From Pisaster brevispinus (Eukaryota; Echinodermata; Asteroidea; Forcipulatida; Asteriidae), in contig JAMKCF010000003.1 of NCBI GenBank assembly GCA_023634235.1, forward strand, positions 3,314,958 through 3,378,957: 64,000 nt of DNA, in the 5' to 3' direction. Below, piece by piece: positions 1-12,284 of this stretch. Made by a program: the position numbers and the translations under genes. The notes beneath the pieces are model-generated. The model had not been told where the DNA came from. It ran no database searches and saw only the letters and a list, made by a program, of their open reading frames with translations. Each line of letters opens with the position of its first letter. The first letter of the stretch is position 1.

Positions 1-59
1 TGAATGGCACCCGAACAAAGATATTGACAAAATAGGGAGACCGCAAACACAGGACTAGA

Positions 60-120
60 TAGCTTTGTTGGTAGAGAGCTGGCACGTTAAACCGGAGGTC
101 GTTGGTTCAAATCCCACTCT
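60..120 (+). repeat. tRNA-derived SINE head (fragment) in an intron
   Basis: The stretch has a pol III A-box-like TAGCTTTGTTGG (about 60-71) and a B-box-like GGTTCAAATCC (104-114) at tRNA spacing. No acceptor stem closes, so it is a SINE head rather than a functional tRNA. It ends about 60 bp before the first visible ependymin exon, inside that gene's upstream intron. Confidence 0.5.
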
Positions 121-180
121 CGTGAATTTTCTTTGCTCAACCCCCAAATAGATAATTTATTTTGTGTGTTGTTTTTGTAG

Positions 181-2030
181 GCCAAATAAATGGGATGAGT
201 ATGTTTGGTTATGGTTTTAGCCAAATGAACAACATGGATGCCGCCATTGATCACATCAATGCAAAAATCGGCACTGAAGGACATTTGTACCAGATGGGTC
301 AATCAATGAAGGTCAAAACCCTAACCAGTTTCAAAGAGGTAGGATATATATTTATATAGTTTAAATTTATGACTCAATGGGCCAACATTTGGTACCAAAA
401 GTTTCACTTGAACCGTCTATGTCAACTTTTCACTTTAAAAAAATATGAACCGGTAACTACATTCGTTGCACTTGCACCATATGGGCGTAAAATCACTTGA
501 CAGCTACGTGTAGAAGGCCACGATCCACCAGAAAACTTGTCAATGTTGCGTTTTCCACACGACCTCGTACAAATGCCCTCTTTTGGCTGTCATCTCCGTG
601 TATTATTATTGTGCCTAACGAGGATGCAAACAAGTTCAACTTCATGAGGGTTTGTCTGTCTTTTGACAATTTGAGTACCGATTGCGATTATGGTATTTTC
701 AAGTGAAGCTTTAGCTACCGTTAACCAACTTGTATTGATCCTTTAAAATTGTAACAAATAGATCTCTTCTGTCTTTTCGGAGTCAGCTTGATATTCTGAC
801 GGTCCATTTAATCCGACGGCCCGTAGTCCTACATCGCATAATGGCAACGATCCGTTAGTCCGACGACCTGCATTTATAGCCACATAGTCAAAAACACACA
901 CGTGTACGTGCTGTTTTCAATATAATAACACACAGACACACGCAGACACAAAATACATATATAACAAATAAATAAGCAAACAAACATTTTGTTAAATAAA
1001 AATAGAAATAGGAAAATATCTTTTCCTATTTAAAGGTATTAGGAAAATACAGGATTTGTAGAACTGACAGAAAAGTCGCAGAGAGTGTTCATGTTTTGTG
1101 TGATCAACCATGATATACATTAATAACAAACCTGTAAAAGTTTCGGTTTAATCTGATGTGTGCGTCAGGAGAAATAGTAAAAAATAACATGCACAGTTTC
1201 CAGCATGTAAACACAATGTCCTGTTTGATTTTGGTTTGGGTTTTTATTTGTTTTTCATAAAAGCAGGTTTCTCAAATATGACTTCATTTCAGAGTGAAAT
1301 ATTTCAAAGAAAGTAAAGAGCTACAATGTATATGAACTTCATAATATGAAACATTAAATAATATGAAATATGAACTTCGTAATCAGTAAGCTTTTGCACT
1401 AAAGTTAAACAATGGTGGTTTCTTATCATTAATGAATTCTGTCTCTCTTTTTCCCCCTCTCTCTCTTTCTCTGAGTTACTCTCTAGGACGTTACGTACAC
1501 TGTTGTTGATGGGATATGCTACAAGTCGAAAGCAGTTGGAGAAGATATGGCATGTGTACCTCGTAAGTCAATCAGAGATAATTTGTTTATCCACTTTGCA
1601 AAGACAAGGCTTTTTAACCCCGCCTGGGCAGTAAGCGGTAGAAAATATAATAATGTGGTGTTGGTGTTGAAACCAAGATAATTGTCCAAAATGACTAAAA
1701 GTGTGCTGACAACTGGGAAGTTCTTCTTTTTCATCATATATATATCATATTCAGGCTGAAACAAAAATACTATTGGTTACCGTATTGACTAAACATCAAA
1801 CGTGTATGCACTGGAAAACATGCAAACAATTTCGGGCTTTAAAGTGTGTTGCACATCAGTATTCAATCATTCAATAAAACTAGGATACATCCACATTGCA
1901 CAAACTCTGCTGTACTGTTGCTTGAGTCAAATTATGACAAAATGTCTTTAATTGAATATTCAAGCTCTTGATTTGGGCACCATGCCCCCCCCCCCCAAAA
2001 AAAAAACCCCAACAACAACAACAATGACAA

Positions 2031-2094
<64 letters not shown>

Positions 2095-3749
2095 CACAAC
2101 AACAGCAACAAACAAACAAACGAATCCCAAAACCACAAAGAGAATAACTATACCCGCTCCCACCGAGGTTTTAAATACTAATTGGAATGTTTTATTTAAA
2201 TGAGTGCATTTGTCCAATTTAGTTTTGGCTACACTGAAAAGTTCAATGGATGCTCGCGTTTCTTTTTCTTGAAAACATGTTTTAGGCTCCGCTAAAATTG
2301 CATATATAATTGTTCATTCTATGAGTGATTTTTCCTTTTATACCAATAATTCTCTAAGGGTTGTTCTTGTTCGTTTTTATTTTGTAGAATCTGCCCATTT
2401 AGACCTGAGCTATTACTTCGGCAACAGCACCAGACTGAATGCCAACTCCTTCTCGGACAACGTCCAGCTGCCCGGTAGTGTGCATGGACAGATGTTCTTT
2501 TCGGTGGCGAAGGAAGACTGTATTCCTTTGAGTGTGACCCTCATGGGAACCATCCCTTCCGCACACAGTGAGTTAAAAGACCGATATAAGTCAGCAGTCG
2601 TCATAACTGACCTACCTGGAGGGTACCTTCCATCCCCATGCTGCCTCCACTGGTTACGCAGGTGGCCGTGTGATGCTCATCTTAAAGAGATTGCCTATCA
2701 TCAGATAAATGCCTATGAATATTATTACAGTCAAACCTCGTTATAAAGAGCACATAAAGAGGTTCTGCTTATAGAGAGTACATTCTGAAGTCCGGAATCC
2801 CATTCCTGCTTTGTGTTTCTTTGTTTTGCTGTCCTCTTATAACAACGTTCTTGTTATAAAGAGGTAATTTGAGCAGTCCACAGATTTCTTTTTATAACGA
2901 GTATCGCAGTGGTTGGGGCTTATAGGGTCACTCCAGTCCATTTATGAATTTTGAATGTTACAATGCTGACGTTTTTTCCTTTATCATTTTATGCAGACCT
3001 CGGCATAACGAGCATTTCGGGCTATTACGACTTCAAGGACGGAATCAGTGACCCAAGCCGTTGGTTTACAGTTCCGGACAGTTGTAAACAAGTAAGAGTA
3101 AATCAATCTTAAAGGCAGATTTTGGAACGGTAGGGGGCAGCAGACTACCAGGTAAAATTTCCATGCACACAATTCACCGAGAACAATGGACTTACCTGGT
3201 AAGTCTGCTGCCACCTAGCATCCGAAAAGTCCTCCGTTCCCGAGACACTGTAGATTGGCACTGTGATCAATGAAAATAAAGATAGACAAAAAGTGAACCG
3301 TTATCAATAATAAGCTTGCAATCGGATACAGTTTCAGGTACCAAGATACAAGTACCAGGTAATGTTTATTGCAATCAATGGAGTTTGATGTTTTTCACAC
3401 TTATTTTCACTGCAATAGAAACTTTCACCAGATTTTCATTGCAATCAATGGAGTTTGATGTTTTTCACACTAATTTTCACTGCGATAGATACTTTCACCA
3501 GATGGGTGAACCGTGCCAGGTTGATTGACTCAAGTTTAAACTTCAGCTACTCATGTTTTAGCTTCTTAATAAATGAATAGTTTTCTGCTTGTTAAAATAC
3601 CACTGAAATCATGTTAACACTACACCCCATTTATCAAATTGTTTCATTTCTTTTCTTTGTCCCTTTTTGTTTGTTTTTGGTAACAGGCTACAATTGCTGG
3701 ATCCCATCACTCTATAGCATTTGTGAATGGGATACCGTTTACGTACTAA
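181..3749 (+). CDS. Ependymin-related secreted glycoprotein, 3' five exons (5' partial)
   Basis: Five exons join with matching phases and GT-AG borders: 181-338, 1487-1562, 2388-2567, 2997-3091 and 3687-3749 (stop TAA 3747-3749). They encode about 189 residues. The order matches the ependymin fold: an N-terminal strand region (GQINGMSMFGYGF), a TVVDGICYKS segment, a cysteine pair around MACVP, FFSVAKEDCIPLSV, then the family's GYYDFKDGISDPSRW and VPDSCK near the C-terminus. Four cysteines are visible, and YYFGNSTR carries an N-glycosylation sequon. Family members are secreted, often calcium-binding, extracellular glycoproteins of roughly 200-220 aa, so only the signal peptide and the first segment, with another conserved Cys, are missing to the left. 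The first visible exon enters with one codon base already used. Introns hold a SINE head, a CAA/CAG microsatellite and a 70-bp duplication. Family assignment is strong; the specific paralogue and ligand are unknown. Confidence 0.87.
339..1486 (+). other. Intron of the ependymin-related gene
   Basis: The donor GTAGGATAT at 339 and the pyrimidine-rich acceptor ending CTCTAG at 1486 are clear. The interior is AT-rich with no coding or RNA gene that I can recognise. Confidence 0.7.
2010..2120. repeat. CAA/CAG trinucleotide microsatellite
   Basis: An impure run of CAA triplets interrupted by CAG and ending in CAAA repeats, preceded by C and A homopolymers. It lies in the second visible ependymin intron. 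Polythreonine, polycysteine or polyvaline reading frames across it are artefacts. Confidence 0.9.
3371..3503 (+). repeat. 70-bp tandem duplication in the last intron
   Basis: The segment starting GCAATCAATGGAGTTTGATG at 3371 recurs at 3441 with only a few differences, a period of 70 bp. It sits between ependymin exons ending at 3091 and starting at 3687. Confidence 0.85.
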
Positions 3750-4764
3750 AGCACTGGTCTTCAAACTGCACCCGGCCTCGGACATTGAAACCAACTGATT
3801 GATGTGCAAGTCAACAAACACTACAATTACACATGTACATGTTCAAAATGAGCGCAACAACACGGACAATAATATTTACAATCTGGTTTAATTTTCAACA
3901 TACTTTATGAAATTCTTGAGTGTACCTTGAGGAGTTTACAATTATTGCCATTTGTCTCTCCAAGTCCATCCCGAAGTTTTTGCTGAGGTAGTGTGTGATA
4001 TTTTGAAACTCGCACTGGTCAAAAACTCTGAACTCTAAACACCATTTTTGCCTTGACTCTTAAATCAGCTGTTGTCAGTAAAGTAATTATAAGATAAACA
4101 TGCACCCTGGCACTTAAACTTCCCCAAGGGTAGTGACCATGAGCTGGGTTAATGCCCCAAGAAATATAAAGTGGCTTGGACCAGCTTCTGGTGTCAAATC
4201 ATGGAAACGTTACAGAGCATGGATGAAGGCTGCTGTTCCTTTTTGATTTCTTGAGACATTATTTGGTAAATGTTTACAATTCAAAGCTGCTTGCATAGGC
4301 ACTTTTCCCAATACTCGAGTATAAACAAGTTTGTAGATATCTTCTGTCAGTAAACTTGCAGGTAATGGCAGAGTAATCTGCCTGTTCCCACCGCATTAAC
4401 CAACGATCAGGTAAGAGAGATCTTGTTGAAAACTGCTCCATTCCAAACTGGTGAGTACCGACCCCAGTTTTCATAGCTCCACTGCTAATAGGTGATTCAC
4501 GTAATGAGTTTATCTCTATGTTGTGGACTCGCATTCTAAGAGATTTTTAAAAATCCTGACTATGACCAGAGCAGGCTAGTTGAGACCAATTTAGAGCTCA
4601 CTCTGCGGCAGTGAAGTTAATGACGAGAGGTCCCCTCGATCTACTAAGCGAAAGTGGTAGTTCCTGCTGATTTCCTACCTACCGCCCAGGTAGTAGTTCA
4701 TTATTAGCAGGACAGTTCTTCTCAGAACTTAAGTAGTCTCCCGAATTCTGAAATTTACTCTGCA
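3750..4764. other. Ependymin 3' UTR and intergenic sequence
   Basis: Sequence after the ependymin stop codon. No clear AATAAA could be tied to the transcript end and no further ORF with coding character was seen. The last 200 bases run without a visible break into the dispersed repeat that follows and may belong to it. Confidence 0.5.
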
Positions 4765-5745
4765 GCAGTAGAATAAAAAGCAAGACCTAGTTCACAAAGA
4801 ACAAATCTACACAGCAAAGTACATTATACACATGGTTTTATCGCATACCGAATAATACATACATTTCAAAATGGGCCCACAAAAGGAAACGCTTTATTAA
4901 TGGGAATATAGAACATCAAATGAATTTCAACGAATCTCCGAAATATTTAGGAGCAAACTACTCCAGTGCACCTGACTACAATGCACAAGATAACCCACCC
5001 CCAGGGTCCTCTTTTCATAAAAATTTGCTGAACACAATTTTTCTAGAAAAATATACCAACTCAGTGGGCTGTTGAAAGTCATTCAATTTGTGATCGATCC
5101 CTTCTGATGCAGAAGATAAAATAGTAAAAAGTGATTAGAAAAAGAAAGAAAATGGAATAAAAACAATATGTGTTCAACTGTTGCCCGAACGCCTGTAAAA
5201 TATGACTGGTCTCCAGAAGCAGTTTCTGTTTTATTTTAAGGACCTTTTGAGTGTGCTCGCCTCTTTATTTTGCATTAATACAATGACCACGGAGCAACAG
5301 TTATTTGTCCATAGACTCAGAAACAAAGAAAAAGAAAGTCATAATTATGAACTAATCTCATGACTTACTTCAAGTTATAATTATGAGATATGTCTCATGA
5401 ATATAACTAAATTAGCATAATTTTGACTTTCACTGATTTGTGCTGATTCACAATAGCATTTAAATCAAAAGAATGACCTGTAGTAAGTCTCCGATATGAT
5501 GTCGTAATCGTGACTTTTTCTTTGTTTTTTAGTTTTTTAACGCTTCTGTACTTACATGTCTTAAAAGTTTTTAATTGATAAAATATTTTCCAGGCTAATA
5601 TTATACATGACTGTATTTACTGAGGGCTTGGTGTGATGGTATAGGGGTAGCTTGGCATGGGACGATACGGCTGGGTGGAGGACTTTTGGCTATGGCCTGG
5701 AACTAAGACAGTTAGTCAACCAGTGGGATGAGCTGATGGGTGCGG
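4765..5745 (+). repeat. Dispersed repeat, copy 1 (second copy at 32.7 kb)
   Basis: From GAATAAAAAGCAAGACCTAG (about 4771) to CCAGTGGGATGAGCTGATGG (about 5740) this stretch is collinear, with indels, with 32655-33538 on the same strand. Shared landmarks include AAAATGGGCCCACAAAA, GGGAATAtAGAACATCAAAT and the TTTGTCTCATGAATAT block. It carries no ORF, so it is either a non-autonomous mobile element or an old segmental copy; the class cannot be told. Confidence 0.75.
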
Positions 5746-6229
5746 GTAAGGGGATGGACTAGTAGTCCTCATGCTGGGGTGTGGCTGGCTGCAGGAGGTC
5801 CGTCGCCATTAGAAAACCATTAATCAGTTTTATTTTAACCTCAATTTATTACACTTTGAATACAAAAACCACACCATTATTTGTTTTATATTTATTTATT
5901 ACTGTTCCTTAAAATCAAAATCAAAATTAACCTATACCCTCATAACTAGACATTTTTCTACCCAGCATCCCCTCCCAAACCAGGCCCTGTCCTTTACCCA
6001 TCCCATTCATGCCCATCCCCAGCTAGCCATTCCCCAGCATGATAATTCATAATACTAGTTTATTTCCCATACCTTCAAATCGAACTCCCGGACGATGGCG
6101 GCAGTCATCCACCCAGCTTGCTCATACCTAGGTCCAATCAGCCACACCCAGCAGAATTCCCTTATGGTTTTGTTTTGTTCTAATTCAATTTTAAAATGTT
6201 TTCTATCAATAAGAAAATTAAATTCACAT

Positions 6230-7465
6230 GAGAGATAGACACATTTTAATTATAAAACAAATCCAAATCTTTTTAAATACCCTTTTCTGGTGCTTTTGAG
6301 AAAGATTCGCGAAAAGCCTGTTACGTCATCACTTGCATTTTACGTCATGTGGGAGCTCCGTTTTGTATAACTGAGTTTTCATGCTCCTTCGCTGCGCTCA
6401 AACAGTTTCACTTTAGAGACTGACTGGGGAAATGAGGGAGCGAAAAGAAACATAATAATTTTGAATTCATGATTAAACATTTATTTAATTGACAGCATGG
6501 TATTTTGGTAAGCACGTAGACGCTGATGGAATTACGCCAAAGTATATTGGGTGATAGGAAATCAGAGGTATTTGGGAAAAAATGGTCTAAGTCAACTTAT
6601 ATAAATAATAATGTACATGTAAAAAAAAGCAGACGAAAAAGCAGACGATCAGCGGGACTAGCTGGTGATTTTGACACGCCATTTTGGAGACCGAACGTCT
6701 GCGACGTCTTCCGATGTTTTCTATTTCTTTGGGAGCATCTTCTTCTGAAGATTTAACCTTCGTCTGCTGCTTGGAAGACTAGATGCTCAGAAGAACTCTT
6801 CTCGAGGTGGGAAACAGTGACGTATCCAGCCTACTGTTTTGTCGGCGATGCTAATATTCTTTTTTCTTTCCGCGATGAGCTCCTCTGCCTCTTGAATTCC
6901 TTCTATTGCTATACCAGTGTTGTTCCTTTTCAGTAATGCGACCTTGATTTTGTCAAACTTTTTCCAATTTATTGAACTCTTTCGACTCAAGTTTGTTTAT
7001 AAGTTCCTTCAACTTCAATCCTTCGTTGGACATGGGGGGGAAACTTTTCGTCGAAATAATCCTTGAATTGCTGAAAATGTCAGTCGGATCGAGATTGTGT
7101 TCTTCTTGTTGCCACATAGCAAGATTTTAAAAAACATTTTTTGTTGGTGAAATTAGCAGGCAGTTGCGAAATGCGTTTACTAAGCGTATGCCGAGACCTG
7201 AAGTGACATGCTTGAGTAGATGTACCCTTAAATACTAGCTAATAAAACAATAGACCGAGAATGTCATGTGATATGGATGAAGGGGCGGGAGTGCATTGAA
7301 AAGTGATATGAATGGGGATGGAATGCGAGAACCCCCCCCCCCCAGTCAACAAAGCAAACCTAAATGGTGTAACATGGACGTATAACAAAGGAATATCCCA
7401 CAAATGAAGTCATAGTATTCTCTTTTGACGCACGCCGTCAACGGCAGAAGTGCATACGTAGCTAG
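6230..7465 (-). mobile_element. Dispersed element split by an internal ~1-kb segment
   Basis: Two blocks, about 6270-6372 and 7378-7465, match in inverted orientation one continuous stretch at 40680-40930. Landmarks are TTACGTCATCACTTGCAT and GGGAGCTCCGTTTTGTATA on the left, and ATAACAAAGGAATATCCCAC and GACGCACGCCGTCAACGG on the right. The roughly 1 kb between the blocks here is absent from the other copy. Either this copy is fuller and the other an internally deleted derivative, or something inserted here. The internal segment contains the gag-like relic described separately. Confidence 0.55.
6787..7140 (-). pseudogene. Degraded gag-like fragment, DIRS/tyrosine-recombinase retrotransposon type
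   Basis: On the - strand a broken frame can be followed through FKDYFDEKFPP, MSNEGLKLKELINKL and ALLKRNNTGIAIEGIQEAEE to AERKKNISIADKTVGW. The frame shifts at the C-run near 7035 and again near 6972, so it is not translatable as one protein. The pattern of an FKDYFDEKF-type start, a long helical middle and an Ile-ADK-x-x-x-GW block resembles the N-terminal gag-like protein of DIRS/Ngaro-type elements common in marine invertebrates. That match is from memory of the family and is moderate. It lies inside the split dispersed element. Confidence 0.4.
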
Positions 7466-7795
7466 TTTTCACAAAACTTGGGCCTTATTTTTTTTTTCAA
7501 TATTTACGAACAATTCTGAAGTGTAACAATATCGCAATTATACAGTAAAATGATAAAGAAACACATTATAAACAAATACCATTCCCGTCATCAACTTTTC
7601 GTTCAAGTAGCTTTTTAACATTTAGCAGGCATCACTGATGTTATTTCGTTTGGTTTGACCATACAGAAAGGGTTGATCCTATTTTTCAGTTTTTGGGTCA
7701 ATTGCAATACATTTACCCTGATCCGCATCGTTTACCTTAGATGACGGCTCCGGTTAATTACTAAAAATGTGTTTGTTTGACCCTACTTACACGTA

Positions 7796-8105
7796 CATGA
7801 AGCCTCAGGTAAGATTGTAGATTCACAATGTGTGTACGTACTTGGCGTTTCAGTTTACTGAGCTAGCCTCATGTATTAGAAGATGGGGGAATATAGAACA
7901 TTTGAAGCCTCATATACTTGTAGATTCACAGTGACTTGAAATGTGTATGCTTGTGACCGTACATACATTTGAAGCCTCTTGACTGTATACTTATAGATTC
8001 ACAGTCCTCGTGATCATCTTGTAGATTCACAGTGACATAAAATGTCTAGGCTTCACAAATTGATATGAAGCCTCGTGTATGCTTGTAGATTCACAGTGAT
8101 TATGG
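7796..8105. repeat. Degenerate minisatellite, GAAGCCTC...GTAGATTCACAGTGA units
   Basis: TTGTAGATTCACAGTG or a close variant recurs near 7815, 7919, 7990, 8019 and 8084. GAAGCCTC occurs near 7799, 7903, 7970 and 8066. Spacing is irregular (about 30-100 bp), so this is an old, eroded tandem array. Confidence 0.7.
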
Positions 8106-8989
8106 AAGCAGCATTTTAATGAAACTACAGCCTACGGCTTTAAGTGATTCCACCGCTGGTATATACACGCAGTTTTCATGACTCAGCCCCTCCTGAACTA
8201 GAGGGTGCTGTCAGCGTTTACCAATACAATCAACTATAACATTTTTGGCTATCCCCCATTCACTTGTTTGACTCCGGCCAGGCAGTGGAATTCCAATTCC
8301 CTAGGAAACAATGCCAGACGCGTGATGAAGCGTGAGGTGTGCCCAACAGGAAAGGACAGCCACAGCCAGCAGGGGAGACGTCGATTTTGACATAATCATA
8401 ACCCTTAACGTTGTGTGACAACCATTAAATGCGTATATTTGGCACAAACTTGTTTCAGATCAAAACATAATAATTTGTCGGTTACGAAAACTCGAAACCC
8501 TGTGGGGAAAACGCGTTCGAGAACGTAGTTTGGCCCCATTGCCCCCCAACCTGATGTTTGGATCTTCTCATAATTGTATGTAGGGCAAATATTCATGTTG
8601 AGTGAAGATTCCACATACAAGCAGAATGGGCTTCATATGTATGTCGGGTCAAGCATTAAAGTCATATAGTGCAATTTCGTAACCTTAACATCGAGGCCAT
8701 TTTAGTCTTCATATTTTCTTCTCATAGTTTGATTTACGACATCATGAATATATTTGACAATCAAATCGGTTGTTGTTTCTAGTGTAAATAAAAAAAATTT
8801 CATTGCTATAATTATTTTCTCTTCCAAAAAGTAACACGCATAGCCCATTTAATGATTTTGGATTGTTTATGAAGTGCGCCCTCTCCAGGTCATATTAATA
8901 CAGTTAACATGGAGGGAGTTTCGATTTCAATTTCGTTTCCCTAACTTCTACCTAGAAATGTCTCTTTTGACACAAACTATGACTCTGTA
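8106..8989. other. Intergenic sequence, nothing recognised
   Basis: Short ORFs here have no coding character I can defend. No RNA gene was seen. Confidence 0.4.
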
Positions 8990-9310
8990 TGGATTATCTG
9001 GCTGTTCATCAAAGGCAGGAGACTCACTGGATATTATAAAGGTACGTTTAAGATTGATATAGGCAGATGTGTCGGGTTTCTATTTGTGTACCATGGCCAG
9101 TAGAGGTTAACGTTAGATTATCAATCGTGTGTCATGCATGTCAATGTAAACATACCGTTGATTGTATACTGGGGACTAGTATAGTAGTAGTACTGTTTGG
9201 TCTTACTACTGACAGTGACAGTACTGTTTATCAAAAGCAGGAGACTCACTGTATTATAAAGGTACGTTTTAAATTGACAGGCAGATTTGTCGGGTTTTCG
9301 TTAGGTTCAG
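8990..9310 (+). repeat. Imperfect ~222-bp tandem duplication
   Basis: The block with CAGGAGACTCACTG, ATTATAAAGGTACGTTTA and GCAGATGTGTCGGGTTT at about 9017-9082 recurs at about 9238-9300 with small differences. Confidence 0.7.
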
Positions 9311-9635
9311 AGGTTAACGTAATAGTTCAGACATGGAGGTAGGTTCAGATTAACTCGACTCAATCATGTCATGATAAGTCATACCGCTGACTTGATCCAT
9401 AGGCCCTATCTGTTTTGTATGACTCCGTGTTTGGTATTACTAGCCACCGCTGAGAAGATGGTTTCTCGTTTGACGTTCGATATTCGACATTCGAATGTCA
9501 AACAAGTACCAGTTACTGTTTTGATATTTAACGTTAATATTTGTGCATAAACCATAGAACTATATTGAAGCATTTTTCACATGCATTTTTCACATGCCCA
9601 CCCTAGAGCTATACCCCATACCCCTTTGTAAAATA

Positions 9636-10614
<979 letters not shown>

Positions 10615-10860
10615 GATTGTCCTGGGCCCAATTTCCGCACAAAAATTTTGTAAGCACAGAAAAATCTTGCTTCGCAGAAACAGGTTACCACCAACATATC
10701 ATAGAGTTCAAATGTTGCCACTGATACCCTGCTCATGTCTTGCTAAGTAAAGAAATCTGCTAATCAGAATTTTAAGCACATAAACTTGCTAAGTACAGAA
10801 AAATGCTTAGCAGAAACTGGTTACCAGCCAAAATTCCAAAAATTTGCCCCACTCATTTTC
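10615..10860. mobile_element. Isolated short element with GGGCCCAATTTC end
   Basis: Starts near CTGGGCCCAATTTCCGCA (10622) and contains the TTGCTAAGTAAAGAAATCTGC and AAACTGGTTACCAGCC motifs of the 12.3-14.2 kb array, in rearranged order. It has the features of a non-autonomous inverted-repeat transposon. It is a diverged single copy about 1.5 kb before the array. Confidence 0.6.
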
Positions 10861-11039
10861 TTAACGGTAAGAAAATTGTTGTGCTAACTGCATCGTCAGT
10901 TATGTAAATACCGAGAATTCTAGCACAATCGAAGAGATAGAAATGTGGATTGTACTTTTTAATAAAATTTTCGACAAATAACAAAACATTATAAAATCAC
11001 ACTTTACAAAAAGATGTTCAATCGTTTCATTAGATTAAG

Positions 11040-12110
11040 GTGGCTTTTGGACCATTTGTCAAGGACACAATGAATTTTGTTTACTCTCGGCCCCCAAGTT
11101 GTCCTCTGGTGTAACACGATTACCAAAGATTATACCCAGCTTTTTCAATTTATCATCGCACCAAATAAAATTACAAGGTTTGTCTTGTCTATGTTTCCAT
11201 TTCCCTAGCCGAGGATCAGTGTCATCTGTGATACCAAATTTGTACAATTTATCTTAAGTAGGGAGAATTCTATGTTTTAATTTGAACCACAAATCTTTTT
11301 CATCGGCTTCCATAAGGGGACACCGACCATTTTCCCAAGTATTAACTACGGATGTATGTAGTAATGTGGAAATATTTAGTAATTATTAATTAAAAACCCA
11401 GTATTGCAAAACCGCAGGAGACATGAATTGATAAATAATAAAACACATGTAAACATCTTTAATATTATTGTCCAAAAGTCTACTATTTTTGCCGGTATGT
11501 TTATCTTTAATGGTAACATTATTCAAAAAATGGTAAGGTGGACCCTGCCTGTTTTCGGTGACGTAGCTGTGATAAATGTTTTTCTTTAGAACAATGCTAA
11601 TTCTACAGGCTTTAAAGACACAATTTTACAAAGTTTAGCCAGAGTTTGGTGACTAATTAGGCTATCATTTTCGAGAACAAGTTTTAAACGATTTATCCCC
11701 ACGGATTTAAGTATTTTGCTGTCTACTTCTTTATCCTTGTCATTAGTACTTACTAGTGCTATTTTTGCCAGAGGGGAGTTCGTGAGTTTCGTCAACACAG
11801 GAGAACACTTAGCTATAGTTAAGTTCAGATTTCTGTAATGAATTAATTCTTTATAATAACCCTGAGTACCGCAAACGACGGCTCTAGGGTTATCTAAAAT
11901 GTACCAGCCAAGTTCGTTCTTCCCGCTAGCTTTGCATAAAAGATTTCTCCATTTCCCAGATTTCAGTGTGATTCTTTTTAAAAGCATTTGGTTTTAAAGC
12001 TTGCAGCTAGTGCCTCCCATAGTAACGGGACCGGTAATAGTCTTTTTTAAAATTATTATTACCCAGTTTGCCATTCCAAAAGAAAAAAACACTTAATGCG
12101 CTCCATTTGC
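11040..12110 (-). pseudogene. L1/Tx1-like non-LTR retrotransposon relic, permuted
   Basis: Reading the - strand, about 12090-11990 gives a broken FFFWNGKLGN region (the F-x-WNGK motif after the RT fingers). Next, 11987-11586 is an open 133-codon stretch with KWRNLLCKASGKNELGWYIL and KLCKIVSLKPVELALF. Then about 11340-11200 gives LWFKLKHRILPT, a stop, and DKLYKFGITDD, the C-terminal zinc-knuckle approach. Finally, 11175-11050 gives FIWCDDKLKKLGIIFGN and NWGPRVNKIHCVLDKWSK, an RT segment that in intact L1/Tx1 ORF2 comes before WNGK. The last block is therefore out of order. Several stops and at least one frameshift show it is dead. Family assignment rests on these motifs and their usual order. 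Confidence 0.72.
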
Positions 12111-12284
12111 TTAACACAATCCTCGGGATAAAGTAAAATTGAAACTAATGACACCAGCCTTCCCTCTCATAGTTAAATTTATCATGCTAACCTTCCGGTG
12201 CTTACTGTATGAAAATGAATAACGTAACAATGGAAATCCACGGTGGACTCGCAAGGTGGCTGCCTAAATGTCTTGCTTACCTGT

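Noticed and set aside
1880..2217. Cys-, Val- and Thr-rich ORFs
   Set aside because: They are frames through the CAA/CAG tract in an intron of the ependymin-related gene.
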